Position numbers and translations under genes: made by a program | Part shown: positions 57,446 to 64,000 of the stretch, one piece after another | How positions within the stretch are numbered: the stretch's first letter is position 1 | How the letters are laid out: the number at the start of each line of letters is the position of its first letter | NCBI RefSeq assembly: GCF_000248075.1 | Contig: NZ_BAFB01000065.1 | Location: 62,001 to 126,000, forward strand | DNA: 64,000 nucleotides | Direction of reading: 5' to 3' | Source: Gordonia otitidis NBRC 100426 | GTDB lineage: Bacteria; Actinomycetota; Actinomycetes; Mycobacteriales; Mycobacteriaceae | The notes under the pieces: generated by a model | What the model was told of the DNA's origin: nothing | Databases searched by the model: none | What the model saw: only the letters and a program-made list of their open reading frames with translations

Positions 57446-58951
57446 TCAGTCGGGCACGATGCTGTCGCCGTAGACCTTGAGCGTCCGGTATGCCGCGCGG
57501 AAGTGTGCCGACGTGTAGGCCTCACCGACCTCACCGTCGTGGGCGATGGTCGTGGGCTCGGCTGTGGTGAAGGTGAACTCGGGGACCTGCATCTCGTGAT
57601 AGAGCTTGGAGCGCTGCAGGAGTCCCGTCACCAGGCTCGACAGGACGCGGATCGTTGCGAATCGTCGGCCCGACTCCAGGAATCGGACGTCGAGGAGTCC
57701 GTCGTCGAGTCGCTCGCGGCGTGCCGGCGCGAATCCGGCGGAGCCGTACATCGACGTTCCGACGAGAAACAGTGACGTCTGCACCGTGGCGCCGTCGATG
57801 GTGATCTCTACCGGTGTCGAGTGGCGTGCCACCTGCAGCATGGCGAGTGCGCTGGCGGCGCCCTTGCCCACCCGGTGCTCCCATTTCGTTCGTGCGCGCA
57901 CGAAGTGCGGGTAGGCGCCGATACTGGCCGTGTTCAGGATGAGTCGTTCGTCGTTGAGTGTCGCCGCATCCACGAGGGTTGCGGTGCCCGAACGCACCTT
58001 GGCGATCGACGCGTCGACATCCGCACACCCGATGTCGCGAGCGAAGTGGTTGAAGGTTCCGCCAGGGAAGACGGCGAGCGGCAGGTCGGCGTCGTGCGCC
58101 GCGGCAGCGATGGTGGCGACAGTACCGTCGCCACCGCAGACGCCGAGCGCGGTGGCACGCGCTGCGGCATCGCGGGCGATGGCCGCGTAATCGTCGTCCG
58201 GTCCGAGCTCGACGACTTCGGCACCGGGGAACTGGGTCCGCACGGCGCGGAGGACCTCGGCGCCGTTTCCATTTCCCGATGCGGGATTGCCGAGTACGAC
58301 GAGCCCCGCACCGTCGTGCGGAAGGGGAGCGTTCACCGTGCTCGGGGCCGGGGTGGCGATGTTGTGCGGGATGATCGGCGGCACGAGCTTGCCGCCGAGT
58401 GTCGCAATACCCGCGCCGATGCCGAACCCGATGAACACATCACCCGGGTAGTGGGCACCGGTGGCCACACGCGACAGCCCGACCAGGCCGGCCAGCGCCG
58501 ACATGACGAGACCCAGCGGTGGGGACTCGAGCGCTACACCGACGGAAAATGCTGCGGCACTTGCCGAGTGGCCGGAGGGCAGTGAGTTCGACGTCGGTTG
58601 GTGTGCGCCGCGGCGGATGAGCGGCACGACCGACGGGGAAGGGCGCTTGCGCTGCCGGATGCGTTTGGCCCCCTGATTGGTGACCAGACTCGTGACGGCC
58701 AGCGAGGTGAGGCCACGGACGGCGGCGCGCTGCCAGCGCGGGCGCCCGCTGAGGATGAGGCCCGCGCCTATGCCCATCCAGAGCTTCGAGTGATCTGCGG
58801 CGGCCGTGAGTGGTGGCATCGTGCGATCGAGGAGGGGACTCGGCGAACGAGCGATCGTCTGGAAGAGGTTGGCGTCGAGAGTGCCGAGACCCTTCGTCAG
58901 CTCGTGGAGGGAGTCCGGTCGGCGACGTCCGATGTGTCGCAGTCGTGTCAT
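57446..58951 (-). CDS. PAP2 phosphatase - diacylglycerol kinase fusion
   Basis: A 501-residue two-domain protein. The N-terminal PAP2 (residues about 25-200) has KRIRQRKRP (KxxxxxxRP), PSGHSASAAA and SRVATGAHYPGD, the three motifs of the acid phosphatase/lipid phosphatase site, within membrane helices. The C-terminal DAGK/sphingosine-kinase domain (about 215-495) has LVVLGNPASGNGN, GVCGGDGTVATIAAAA (nucleotide GGDGT) and FPGGTFNHFARD. Such fusions could interconvert phosphatidic acid and diacylglycerol or act on polyprenyl phosphates. The start ATG follows TACGGT by 6 bases, so it is likely leaderless. It converges on the acetyltransferase gene. Confidence 0.9.
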   Translation of the reverse strand: MTRLRHIGRRRPDSLHELTKGLGTLDANLFQTIARSPSPLLDRTMPPLTAAADHSKLWMGIGAGLILSGRPRWQRAAVRGLTSLAVTSLVTNQGAKRIRQRKRPSPSVVPLIRRGAHQPTSNSLPSGHSASAAAFSVGVALESPPLGLVMSALAGLVGLSRVATGAHYPGDVFIGFGIGAGIATLGGKLVPPIIPHNIATPAPSTVNAPLPHDGAGLVVLGNPASGNGNGAEVLRAVRTQFPGAEVVELGPDDDYAAIARDAAARATALGVCGGDGTVATIAAAAHDADLPLAVFPGGTFNHFARDIGCADVDASIAKVRSGTATLVDAATLNDERLILNTASIGAYPHFVRARTKWEHRVGKGAASALAMLQVARHSTPVEITIDGATVQTSLFLVGTSMYGSAGFAPARRERLDDGLLDVRFLESGRRFATIRVLSSLVTGLLQRSKLYHEMQVPEFTFTTAEPTTIAHDGEVGEAYTSAHFRAAYRTLKVYGDSIVPD

Positions 58952-58957
58952 CGTTTC

Positions 58958-58963
58958 ACCGTA
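58958..58963 (-). promoter_or_regulatory. -10 box (TACGGT) of the PAP2-DAGK gene
   Basis: TACGGT on the minus strand ends 6 bases before ATG 58951. Confidence 0.4.
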
Positions 58964-59090
58964 GCGACTCGGCGGGGGAGGGGAGTGGAACCCCGCCAGG
59001 TCGCGCGCCGTCTCGCGCTTGTCACGCTGTCGGGCGACCGTCGGTTCCGGCCATCACCATCGACCCGCAGAAGTGCTGTCCCACAACGAC

Positions 59091-59128
59091 ACACGGCTGC
59101 CGTCGCGGTGAGGCGACGGCAGCCGTGT
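59091..59128 (-). terminator. Strong hairpin terminator of the ctaE-qcrCAB operon
   Basis: ACACGGCTGCCGTCGC-GGTGAG-GCGACGGCAGCCGTGT: a perfect 16-bp stem with a 6-base loop, beginning 24 bases after the qcrB stop on the minus strand. It is G+C-rich without a U tract. The rest of 58952-59152 shows nothing else. Confidence 0.8.
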
Positions 59129-59152
59129 GGTGACTGCTGTATCGGACGCAGG

Positions 59153-60766
59153 TCAGTCGAGCGGGTTACCGCCCTTGGCCTGCAGCTCCCGCAGGGCGTC
59201 GATCTCCTCGCGCTCCTGCTCGTGCGCGAACTCGACGTTGCGCTTCTGCTGCTCGGGCGGATCGGCGACCATGACCGAACCGGTACCGGGCGCGCCCGAC
59301 GAACCGAGTTTGTTCATCCGCTTCGGGATCGCTGCACCCTCGTAGGGGAGCGGGATCGCGTGACCGTGGTCGTCGACCGGGCCGAGTGGCTGGTGGATCT
59401 CGATGTACTCACCCTGCGGCAGGCGCTTGATGATGCCCGTCTCGATGCCGTGCTCGAGAACCATGCGATCACTGCGCTGTAGTCCGAGCGCCCAGCGATA
59501 GGCGATGAAGTACGCCAGCGGAGGCACGATGATCAGACCGATACGGCCCATCCACGTCGTCGCGTTCAGCGAGATGTGGAACTTCAGCGCGATGATGTCG
59601 TTCATACAACTCAACGTGAGGATGATGTAGAACGAGAACGCCATTGCGCCGATCGCCGTCCGCACGGGGGTGTCGCGCGGGCGCTGGAGCAGGTTGTGAT
59701 GCTCGTCGTCGCCGGTGAACTTCTTCTCTATCCACGGGTAGGCGAACATCACCACGAACATCAGGGTGATGATCACGACGACCCAGAAGATGGCCGGGAT
59801 CGTGTAGTTGCCGAGATAGAGCTCCCACGCAGGCATCAGACGGGCCAGACCGTCGGTCCACATCATGTAGATGTCGGGCTGCGAACCCGCGGACACGTGC
59901 GCCGGGTTGTACGGACCGATCACCCAGACCGGGTTGATCTGGAAGATGCCGGCCATGATCGCGAGGATGCCGGCGGTGAACGCGAACATCGCGCCACCCT
60001 TCGCGGCGAACACCGGGAGGATACGAACGCCGACGACGTTCTTCTCGGTGCGTCCGGGACCGGGGAACTGGGTGTGCTTCTGGTACCAGACCAACGCCAG
60101 GTGGGCGCCGATGAGTGCCAGGATGATGCCCGGGAACAGCAGGATGTGCAGTACGTACAGGCGAGGGATGATGATGTCGCCCGGGAACTGACCACCGAAC
60201 AATGCCCAGTGGATCCACGTGCCGACCAGCGGGATGCCGAGGACGATGCCGCTCATCGCGGCGCGGACGCCGGTACCCGACAGGAGGTCGTCGGGCAGTG
60301 AGTATCCGAAGAATCCCTCGAACATCGCCAGGATCAGCAGCAGGCAGCCGATGATCCAGTTGGCCTCGCGGGGGCGTCGGAACGCGCCGGTGAAGAAGAT
60401 GCGCGCCATGTGGATGATGATCGACGCCGCGAACAGCAGCGCTGCCCAGTGGTGGATCTGGCGGACGAACAGACCGCCGCGGACCTCGAACGAGATGTTC
60501 AGGGTGGTCTCGTAGGCGCGCGTCATCATCACGCCGTTGAGCGGCTGATAGGCGCCGTGGTAGGTCACCTCCGACATCGACGGGTCGAAGAAGAAGGTGA
60601 GGTACACACCGGAGATCAGCAGGATGACGAAGCTGTAGAGCGCCACCTCGCCGAGCATGAACGACCAGTGGCTCGGGAACACCTTGTTGATCTGACGCCG
60701 CATGCCTGCGGCGAGGTGATACCGGGAATCGACCTCTTCGGCCTGCTTCGCGAGACGATTGCTCAT
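59153..60766 (-). CDS. qcrB: Cytochrome bc1 complex, cytochrome b subunit
   Basis: A 537-residue cytochrome b with about 8-9 membrane helices. The heme-ligand histidines are in the helix around [20 protein letters not shown] (with HMARIFF) and in [22 protein letters not shown]. The Qo-site region is [20 protein letters not shown] in this actinobacterial type, and GSGVR-like [12 protein letters not shown] sits in the cd1 region. The long C-terminal extension (about 430-537) is charged and typical of actinobacteria. It oxidises menaquinol and passes electrons to the Rieske protein and QcrC. In M. tuberculosis this subunit is the target of telacebec. Its ATG overlaps the qcrA stop (ATGA). Confidence 0.95.
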   Translation of the reverse strand: MSNRLAKQAEEVDSRYHLAAGMRRQINKVFPSHWSFMLGEVALYSFVILLISGVYLTFFFDPSMSEVTYHGAYQPLNGVMMTRAYETTLNISFEVRGGLFVRQIHHWAALLFAASIIIHMARIFFTGAFRRPREANWIIGCLLLILAMFEGFFGYSLPDDLLSGTGVRAAMSGIVLGIPLVGTWIHWALFGGQFPGDIIIPRLYVLHILLFPGIILALIGAHLALVWYQKHTQFPGPGRTEKNVVGVRILPVFAAKGGAMFAFTAGILAIMAGIFQINPVWVIGPYNPAHVSAGSQPDIYMMWTDGLARLMPAWELYLGNYTIPAIFWVVVIITLMFVVMFAYPWIEKKFTGDDEHHNLLQRPRDTPVRTAIGAMAFSFYIILTLSCMNDIIALKFHISLNATTWMGRIGLIIVPPLAYFIAYRWALGLQRSDRMVLEHGIETGIIKRLPQGEYIEIHQPLGPVDDHGHAIPLPYEGAAIPKRMNKLGSSGAPGTGSVMVADPPEQQKRNVEFAHEQEREEIDALRELQAKGGNPLD

Positions 60767-61923
60767 GACTTGCGCTCCCAGAATGCGGGTCCGACGGGCT
60801 CGATGAAGTCGCCTGCGGCGACCATGTACCCCTGATCATTGACCGTCAGCGGCAGCTGCGCCAGTGCACGGGCGGCCGGACCGAACACCGGCTTGGCGTA
60901 CTCGAGAGCGTTGAACTGCGACTGATGGCACGGGCAGAGGATGCGGTTGGTCCGCTGCTCGTAGAGCGAGGTCGGGCAGCCGAGGTGGCTGCAGACCTTC
61001 GTGTAGGCGAAGTAGTCGCCGTAGTTGAAGCTCTCCTGACCCTTGCGCTTGATCGCACGGGCGGCGTCCTCGGGACGCAGACGGATGAGCATGACGGGAT
61101 TGGACACGTAACGCAGGCCCCAGAGCAGCTTCTCGCGCGACTCCTCGGTCTCGCCGTAGCCGTCGGAGACGCGCCACGGGAAGACGGTCTCCATGCCGCC
61201 CGAGTCGAGGTCCTCGGGTCGGACGAGGGCCACCTGGTAGGGGTTGCCGGTGTCGCGACGCAGGAAGACCGTCTCGTTGGGCTGCGATTTCGGGTTGTAG
61301 ATCGGCGACCAGCCGGTGTGCCACAGCGGTGCGTCCTCGCGCTTGGCCCATGGGTTCTTGATGAATCCGCCGAGACCCGCGACGACGCCCGTCAGAGCAA
61401 GCGCGCCGAAGGCGAACAGTCCGGAGCCGATGAGCATCTTGCGGCGACCGAGGGTCGACTTGGTGCCCGAGTCTACGAGTTCGGCGACGATGGTCTTCTT
61501 GTCGACCTCGGTCGATCCGGGGCCGTCGTGACGATCCTGGACCGCGATCTCCGACGGGATGAACTTCTTGGTGATCAGGACGAGTGCGATACCGATCGAC
61601 AGGATCGACAGTCCGAACGTGACACCGAGAAGAGGCGTGTTCAGCGTGTAGCGCCAGTAGTCGGAGGTGCCGGGGAGAGCGAACTCCCAGTGGTTCCACA
61701 GGAAGATCACGAAGCAGGCCAGCGCGGAGATCCCGGCGATGGTCAGCCACACCGCGATCTGTCGTTCGGCGCGCTTCTCGGCCTTGGTGCCCGGTTCAGG
61801 GAAACGCTCACCCCGATGGATGATCTCGACGCCGTCGAGGTTGGTACCCAGCTTGACCAGGTCGTCATTGGTCATCTGGTCCAGCTCATCGGCGGACGGC
61901 GTGTCCTTGTCCGTGGTGCTCAT
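60763..61923 (-). CDS. qcrA: Rieske iron-sulfur protein of the bc1 complex
   Basis: A 386-residue protein. Three N-terminal membrane helices (about 77-97, 114-137 and 174-196) are the actinobacterial pattern. The Rieske fold carries the 2Fe-2S ligands in [12 protein letters not shown] and CPCHQSQF (two Cys, two His). The hinge region includes [20 protein letters not shown]. It shuttles electrons from menaquinol at QcrB to the diheme QcrC. ATG 61923 is chosen over an upstream frame (61980), and its ATG overlaps the qcrC stop, as qcrB's overlaps its own. Confidence 0.95.
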   Translation of the reverse strand: MSTTDKDTPSADELDQMTNDDLVKLGTNLDGVEIIHRGERFPEPGTKAEKRAERQIAVWLTIAGISALACFVIFLWNHWEFALPGTSDYWRYTLNTPLLGVTFGLSILSIGIALVLITKKFIPSEIAVQDRHDGPGSTEVDKKTIVAELVDSGTKSTLGRRKMLIGSGLFAFGALALTGVVAGLGGFIKNPWAKREDAPLWHTGWSPIYNPKSQPNETVFLRRDTGNPYQVALVRPEDLDSGGMETVFPWRVSDGYGETEESREKLLWGLRYVSNPVMLIRLRPEDAARAIKRKGQESFNYGDYFAYTKVCSHLGCPTSLYEQRTNRILCPCHQSQFNALEYAKPVFGPAARALAQLPLTVNDQGYMVAAGDFIEPVGPAFWERKS

Positions 61924-62891
61924 GTTCGTGATCCCATCCACATCGCGGCGGCGACGACCGCCACAACTCCGACAAACCACATCACCATGCCCTCACTGAC
62001 CGGGCCGAAGCCGCCGAGGCTCAGACCGCCCTGGGGCTTGGATTCGGTGACGTACTTGATGAAGCCGATGATGTCCTTCTTCTCGTCGAGCGAGAGCTGA
62101 CGGTTGGAGAACTTCGGCATGTTCTGCGGCCCGGTGAGCATGGCCGTGTAGATCTGCTGTTCCTTGACGTTGTCGAGTGTCGGGGCGAACTTGCCCGACG
62201 ACAGCGCACCGCCGCGGCCGGTGAAGTTGTGGCACGACGCGCAGTTCAGGCGGAACAGTTCGCTACCGCGTCCGAGGTTCTCGCCGCGCAGCGACTCCTG
62301 CGCGAGGACGGGGAGCACGACCTCTTTCATCGATCCGTCGGCCTGACGCTGCATGACCTTCTCGGTCTTGCGCGTTCCGTCGGGGTTCTTCTCGAACAGC
62401 GGGCGAGGACCGCCGCCCTGCGACTGGATGTACGCACCGAGCTGATCGATCTGTGCGGTGTCGAACTTCGGGGGCTTGCGCAGTGCCTGGGCCTCACCAC
62501 GGGCCGCGGGCATACGGCCGGTCGAGACCTGGAAGTAGACGGCTGCGTCGCCGACGCCGATCAATGACGGACCGCGGTCGGTCACGCCCTGCAGGTTGGC
62601 GCCGTGACACGTGATGCACGAGCTCTCGTAGAGCTTCTTGCCGTCCTGGATCAGCGCGGCGTCGTTGGTGTCGGCGACGGCGACCTGTGGCTTGGGGGAC
62701 AGCAGGGAGGCGAGCACGCCTGCCATCATCAGGCCCGCGAGCAACAGCAGCGCGCCACTTGCGCGGCGGCGCAGCTTACGACGCGAACGTGACTTCTTCG
62801 CGGCGTTCGGCGCCTTGCTCGAGGTGACTGTGTCGACCTGACCAACGTCGGAAGGGCTATCCGACGGTCCCGGTGGAGATGAACTCATCAT
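61920..62891 (-). CDS. qcrC: Diheme cytochrome c subunit of the bc1 complex
   Basis: A 323-residue protein with a basic N terminus, a signal-anchor helix (about 45-65), two c-type domains and a C-terminal membrane helix (about 297-316). The heme sites are [10 protein letters not shown] (Cys92, Cys95, His96) and [10 protein letters not shown] (Cys217, Cys220, His221). The second domain contains the ligand Met in [13 protein letters not shown]. Between the domains (about residues 163-200) an extra charged, Lys/Glu-rich stretch ([20 protein letters not shown]) makes this copy longer than the mycobacterial protein. It hands electrons directly to CuA of CtaC. The start has a weak GAGAGA ribosome site. 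Confidence 0.94.
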   Translation of the reverse strand: MMSSSPPGPSDSPSDVGQVDTVTSSKAPNAAKKSRSRRKLRRRASGALLLLAGLMMAGVLASLLSPKPQVAVADTNDAALIQDGKKLYESSCITCHGANLQGVTDRGPSLIGVGDAAVYFQVSTGRMPAARGEAQALRKPPKFDTAQIDQLGAYIQSQGGGPRPLFEKNPDGTRKTEKVMQRQADGSMKEVVLPVLAQESLRGENLGRGSELFRLNCASCHNFTGRGGALSSGKFAPTLDNVKEQQIYTAMLTGPQNMPKFSNRQLSLDEKKDIIGFIKYVTESKPQGGLSLGGFGPVSEGMVMWFVGVVAVVAAAMWMGSRT

Positions 62892-62991
62892 GGTCTCTCT
62901 ACTAAGCGGACGGACTTCTCTAGCTGTTGGCGCGAACGTGGTTCCGGTGGAAGCACTCCCGCCTCAAGTCAGTTATTCGTTGCGATCGGTG

Positions 62992-63606
62992 TCATCGGAT
63001 GAAGTAGATGGTGACGAATAGTGCGATCCACACGATGTCGACGAAGTGCCAGTAGTAGGACACGACGATCGCGGCAGTCGCCTGGTTCGGTGTGAACTTG
63101 GCGAGCTTGGTGCGAACCAGCAGGAAGATGAAGGCGACGAGACCGCCGATCACGTGGAGGCCGTGGAATCCGGTCGCCATGTAGAAGACCGAACCGTAGG
63201 CGCTCGACGAGAGGGTCGTGCCCTCGGCAACCAGGTGGTAGTACTCGTAGCCCTGGCCGCAGACGAAGAAGGCGCCCATCAGGAACGTCAGGATGTACCA
63301 GCGGCGCAACCCGAAGACGTCGCCACGCTCGGCGGCGAAGACGCCCATCTGGCAGGTCACCGACGACAGGATGAGCACGGTGGTGACCGGGATGGCCAGT
63401 TTCAGGTTCAGTTCGGTGGGCTCCGGCGGCCAACCGGCGGGGCCGGCATTGGCGCGTGCGACGAAATACATCGCAAAAAGTCCAGCGAAGAACATCAGCT
63501 CACTGGACAGCCACACGATCGTGCCGACACTCACCATGTTGGGGCGGTTGAGCGAGTGCACGCGCGAGGTGATGGCTGTTCCCGAGGTACCTACAGCGCT
63601 AGTCAC
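62992..63606 (-). CDS. ctaE: Cytochrome c oxidase subunit III
   Basis: A 204-residue subunit III with five hydrophobic helices. [77 protein letters not shown] and [20 protein letters not shown] (with the acidic WHFVD motif) are family signatures. It stabilises proton pumping by subunit I, whose gene (ctaD) is not in the window. The start GTG 63606 is 7 bases after CATACT, so a leaderless message is possible. It heads the ctaE-qcrC-qcrA-qcrB operon with a 100-bp gap to qcrC. Confidence 0.95.
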   Translation of the reverse strand: MTSAVGTSGTAITSRVHSLNRPNMVSVGTIVWLSSELMFFAGLFAMYFVARANAGPAGWPPEPTELNLKLAIPVTTVLILSSVTCQMGVFAAERGDVFGLRRWYILTFLMGAFFVCGQGYEYYHLVAEGTTLSSSAYGSVFYMATGFHGLHVIGGLVAFIFLLVRTKLAKFTPNQATAAIVVSYYWHFVDIVWIALFVTIYFIR

Positions 63607-63613
63607 AGATTGA

Positions 63614-63619
63614 AGTATG
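63614..63619 (-). promoter_or_regulatory. Possible -10 box (CATACT) of the ctaE-qcrCAB operon
   Basis: CATACT on the minus strand ends 7 bases before GTG 63606. It lacks the first T of TANNNT, so the call is weaker than the others. Confidence 0.3.
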
Positions 63620-63698
63620 ACGGTTCGTAGTACGCCCTGACCACTCGGGTCGGATATTCGTGGGAACTATTTCTCTTCCCGCTGGTAGGCGCCGCTCG

Positions 63699-63718
63699 GA
63701 CACGCCTTTCGGCGTGTC
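63699..63718. terminator. Short hairpin in the divergent gap upstream of ctaE
   Basis: GACACGCC-TTTC-GGCGTGTC, a perfect 8-bp stem with a 4-base loop, lies between ctaE and the plus-strand gene at 63766. In a divergent gap it is more likely a 5' leader element or antisense terminator than a gene-end terminator. The function is uncertain. Confidence 0.35.
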
Positions 63719-63765
63719 AGGACCGTCGGTGGACCGAGCGTCGCAGGCGTGCTTTGCTCGACGCC

Positions 63766-64000
63766 ATGGGTATCTCGGGTCGGCGGGATCCGCCGCCACG
63801 TCGCGCCGGGTTGCAGTTCGATCTCAACGGTCGTCCGGTGGCCCCGGGTCGCTGGGAAACCTTGCGGCGCGCGGTCATCGGTGACAAAGGCGCGTCGCGC
63901 GACGTCCTGACGCTCGCCGACGCGGACGTCGTCGTGGTCGCCGAGTCCGACGACGAGGCGGCATCGAGTTCGTCGGTCCTCGACGACTCGGCCCTGCGTC
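63766..64000 (+). CDS. Hypothetical protein, N-terminal part, cut by window edge
   Basis: An open frame of 78 codons from ATG 63766 runs off the right end. It starts MGISGRRDPPPRRAGLQFDL and continues with PVAPGRWETLRRAVIGDKGA, then DVLTLADADVVVVAESDDEA. The codon pattern is like real genes of this genome. I do not recognise the family. No Shine-Dalgarno is clear before the ATG. It is divergent from ctaE, with 159 bp between. Confidence 0.5.
   Translation, partial: MGISGRRDPPPRRAGLQFDLNGRPVAPGRWETLRRAVIGDKGASRDVLTLADADVVVVAESDDEAASSSSVLDDSALR

Overview
The window is high-G+C actinobacterial DNA. Gene content and order follow the Mycobacterium tuberculosis stretch from about Rv2193 (ctaE) to Rv2236c (cobD), recalled from memory and not searched. 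That points to Mycobacteriales, and the mixture of genes suggests a Gordonia/Williamsia/Rhodococcus-like organism rather than a Mycobacterium. The genus is an inference.

Layout. 1-4.9 kb: accessory genes (partial NAD(P)-binding protein, WYL regulator, secreted esterase, secreted GH1 glycosidase, mycothiol-dependent-enzyme-like protein). 4.9-15 kb: core block with a spermidine-synthase-like protein, cobD, SURF1, the PtpA/PtkA pair, a CobC-like aminotransferase, Nif3, a zinc-ribbon coiled-coil protein, a histidine phosphatase, rnpB (RNase P RNA) and an RNB ribonuclease. 15-21 kb: CYTH-CHAD protein, a frameshifted prolyl aminopeptidase, a PucR-like regulator and two hydrolases. 21-28 kb: panB, caeA/hip1, glnA2, glnE. 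28-34 kb: accessory island with an EEP phosphodiesterase, heme oxygenase, ester-cyclase-like protein, two TetR regulators with clear palindromic operators, an MFS exporter and a 61-aa protein. 34-44 kb: glnA1 with a GlnR-type box, RDD protein, DUF4191, lipA-lipB, a TIGR01777 protein, dlaT, pepA. 44-55 kb: CHAP protein, gcvT, ilvE, cobS, a cobU-cobT fusion, DUF3043, glycerate kinase, erpA, a PfkB kinase, asnB. 55-64 kb: the aa3 oxidase / bc1 genes ctaC-ctaF and ctaE-qcrC-qcrA-qcrB, split by an AAC(2')-type acetyltransferase and a PAP2-DAGK fusion.

How the genes work together. Nitrogen assimilation is represented by glnA1, glnA2 and the adenylyltransferase glnE. Lipoylation genes (lipB, lipA) sit beside a lipoylated acyltransferase (dlaT), and gcvT is a third lipoate-dependent step. 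Cobalamin assembly genes (cobD, cobC-like, cobU-cobT, cobS) are scattered through the window. The respiratory supercomplex genes are accompanied by its assembly factor SURF1.

Expression signals. Many genes start 6-8 bases after a TANNNT -10 box with no Shine-Dalgarno, so leaderless transcription appears common here. These calls fixed several start codons. The most unusual non-coding structure is a 21-bp-phased array of GTGCAC palindromes between the divergent rnpB and RNB ribonuclease genes. No tRNA, rRNA operon, CRISPR array, IS element, prophage or replication origin was seen.
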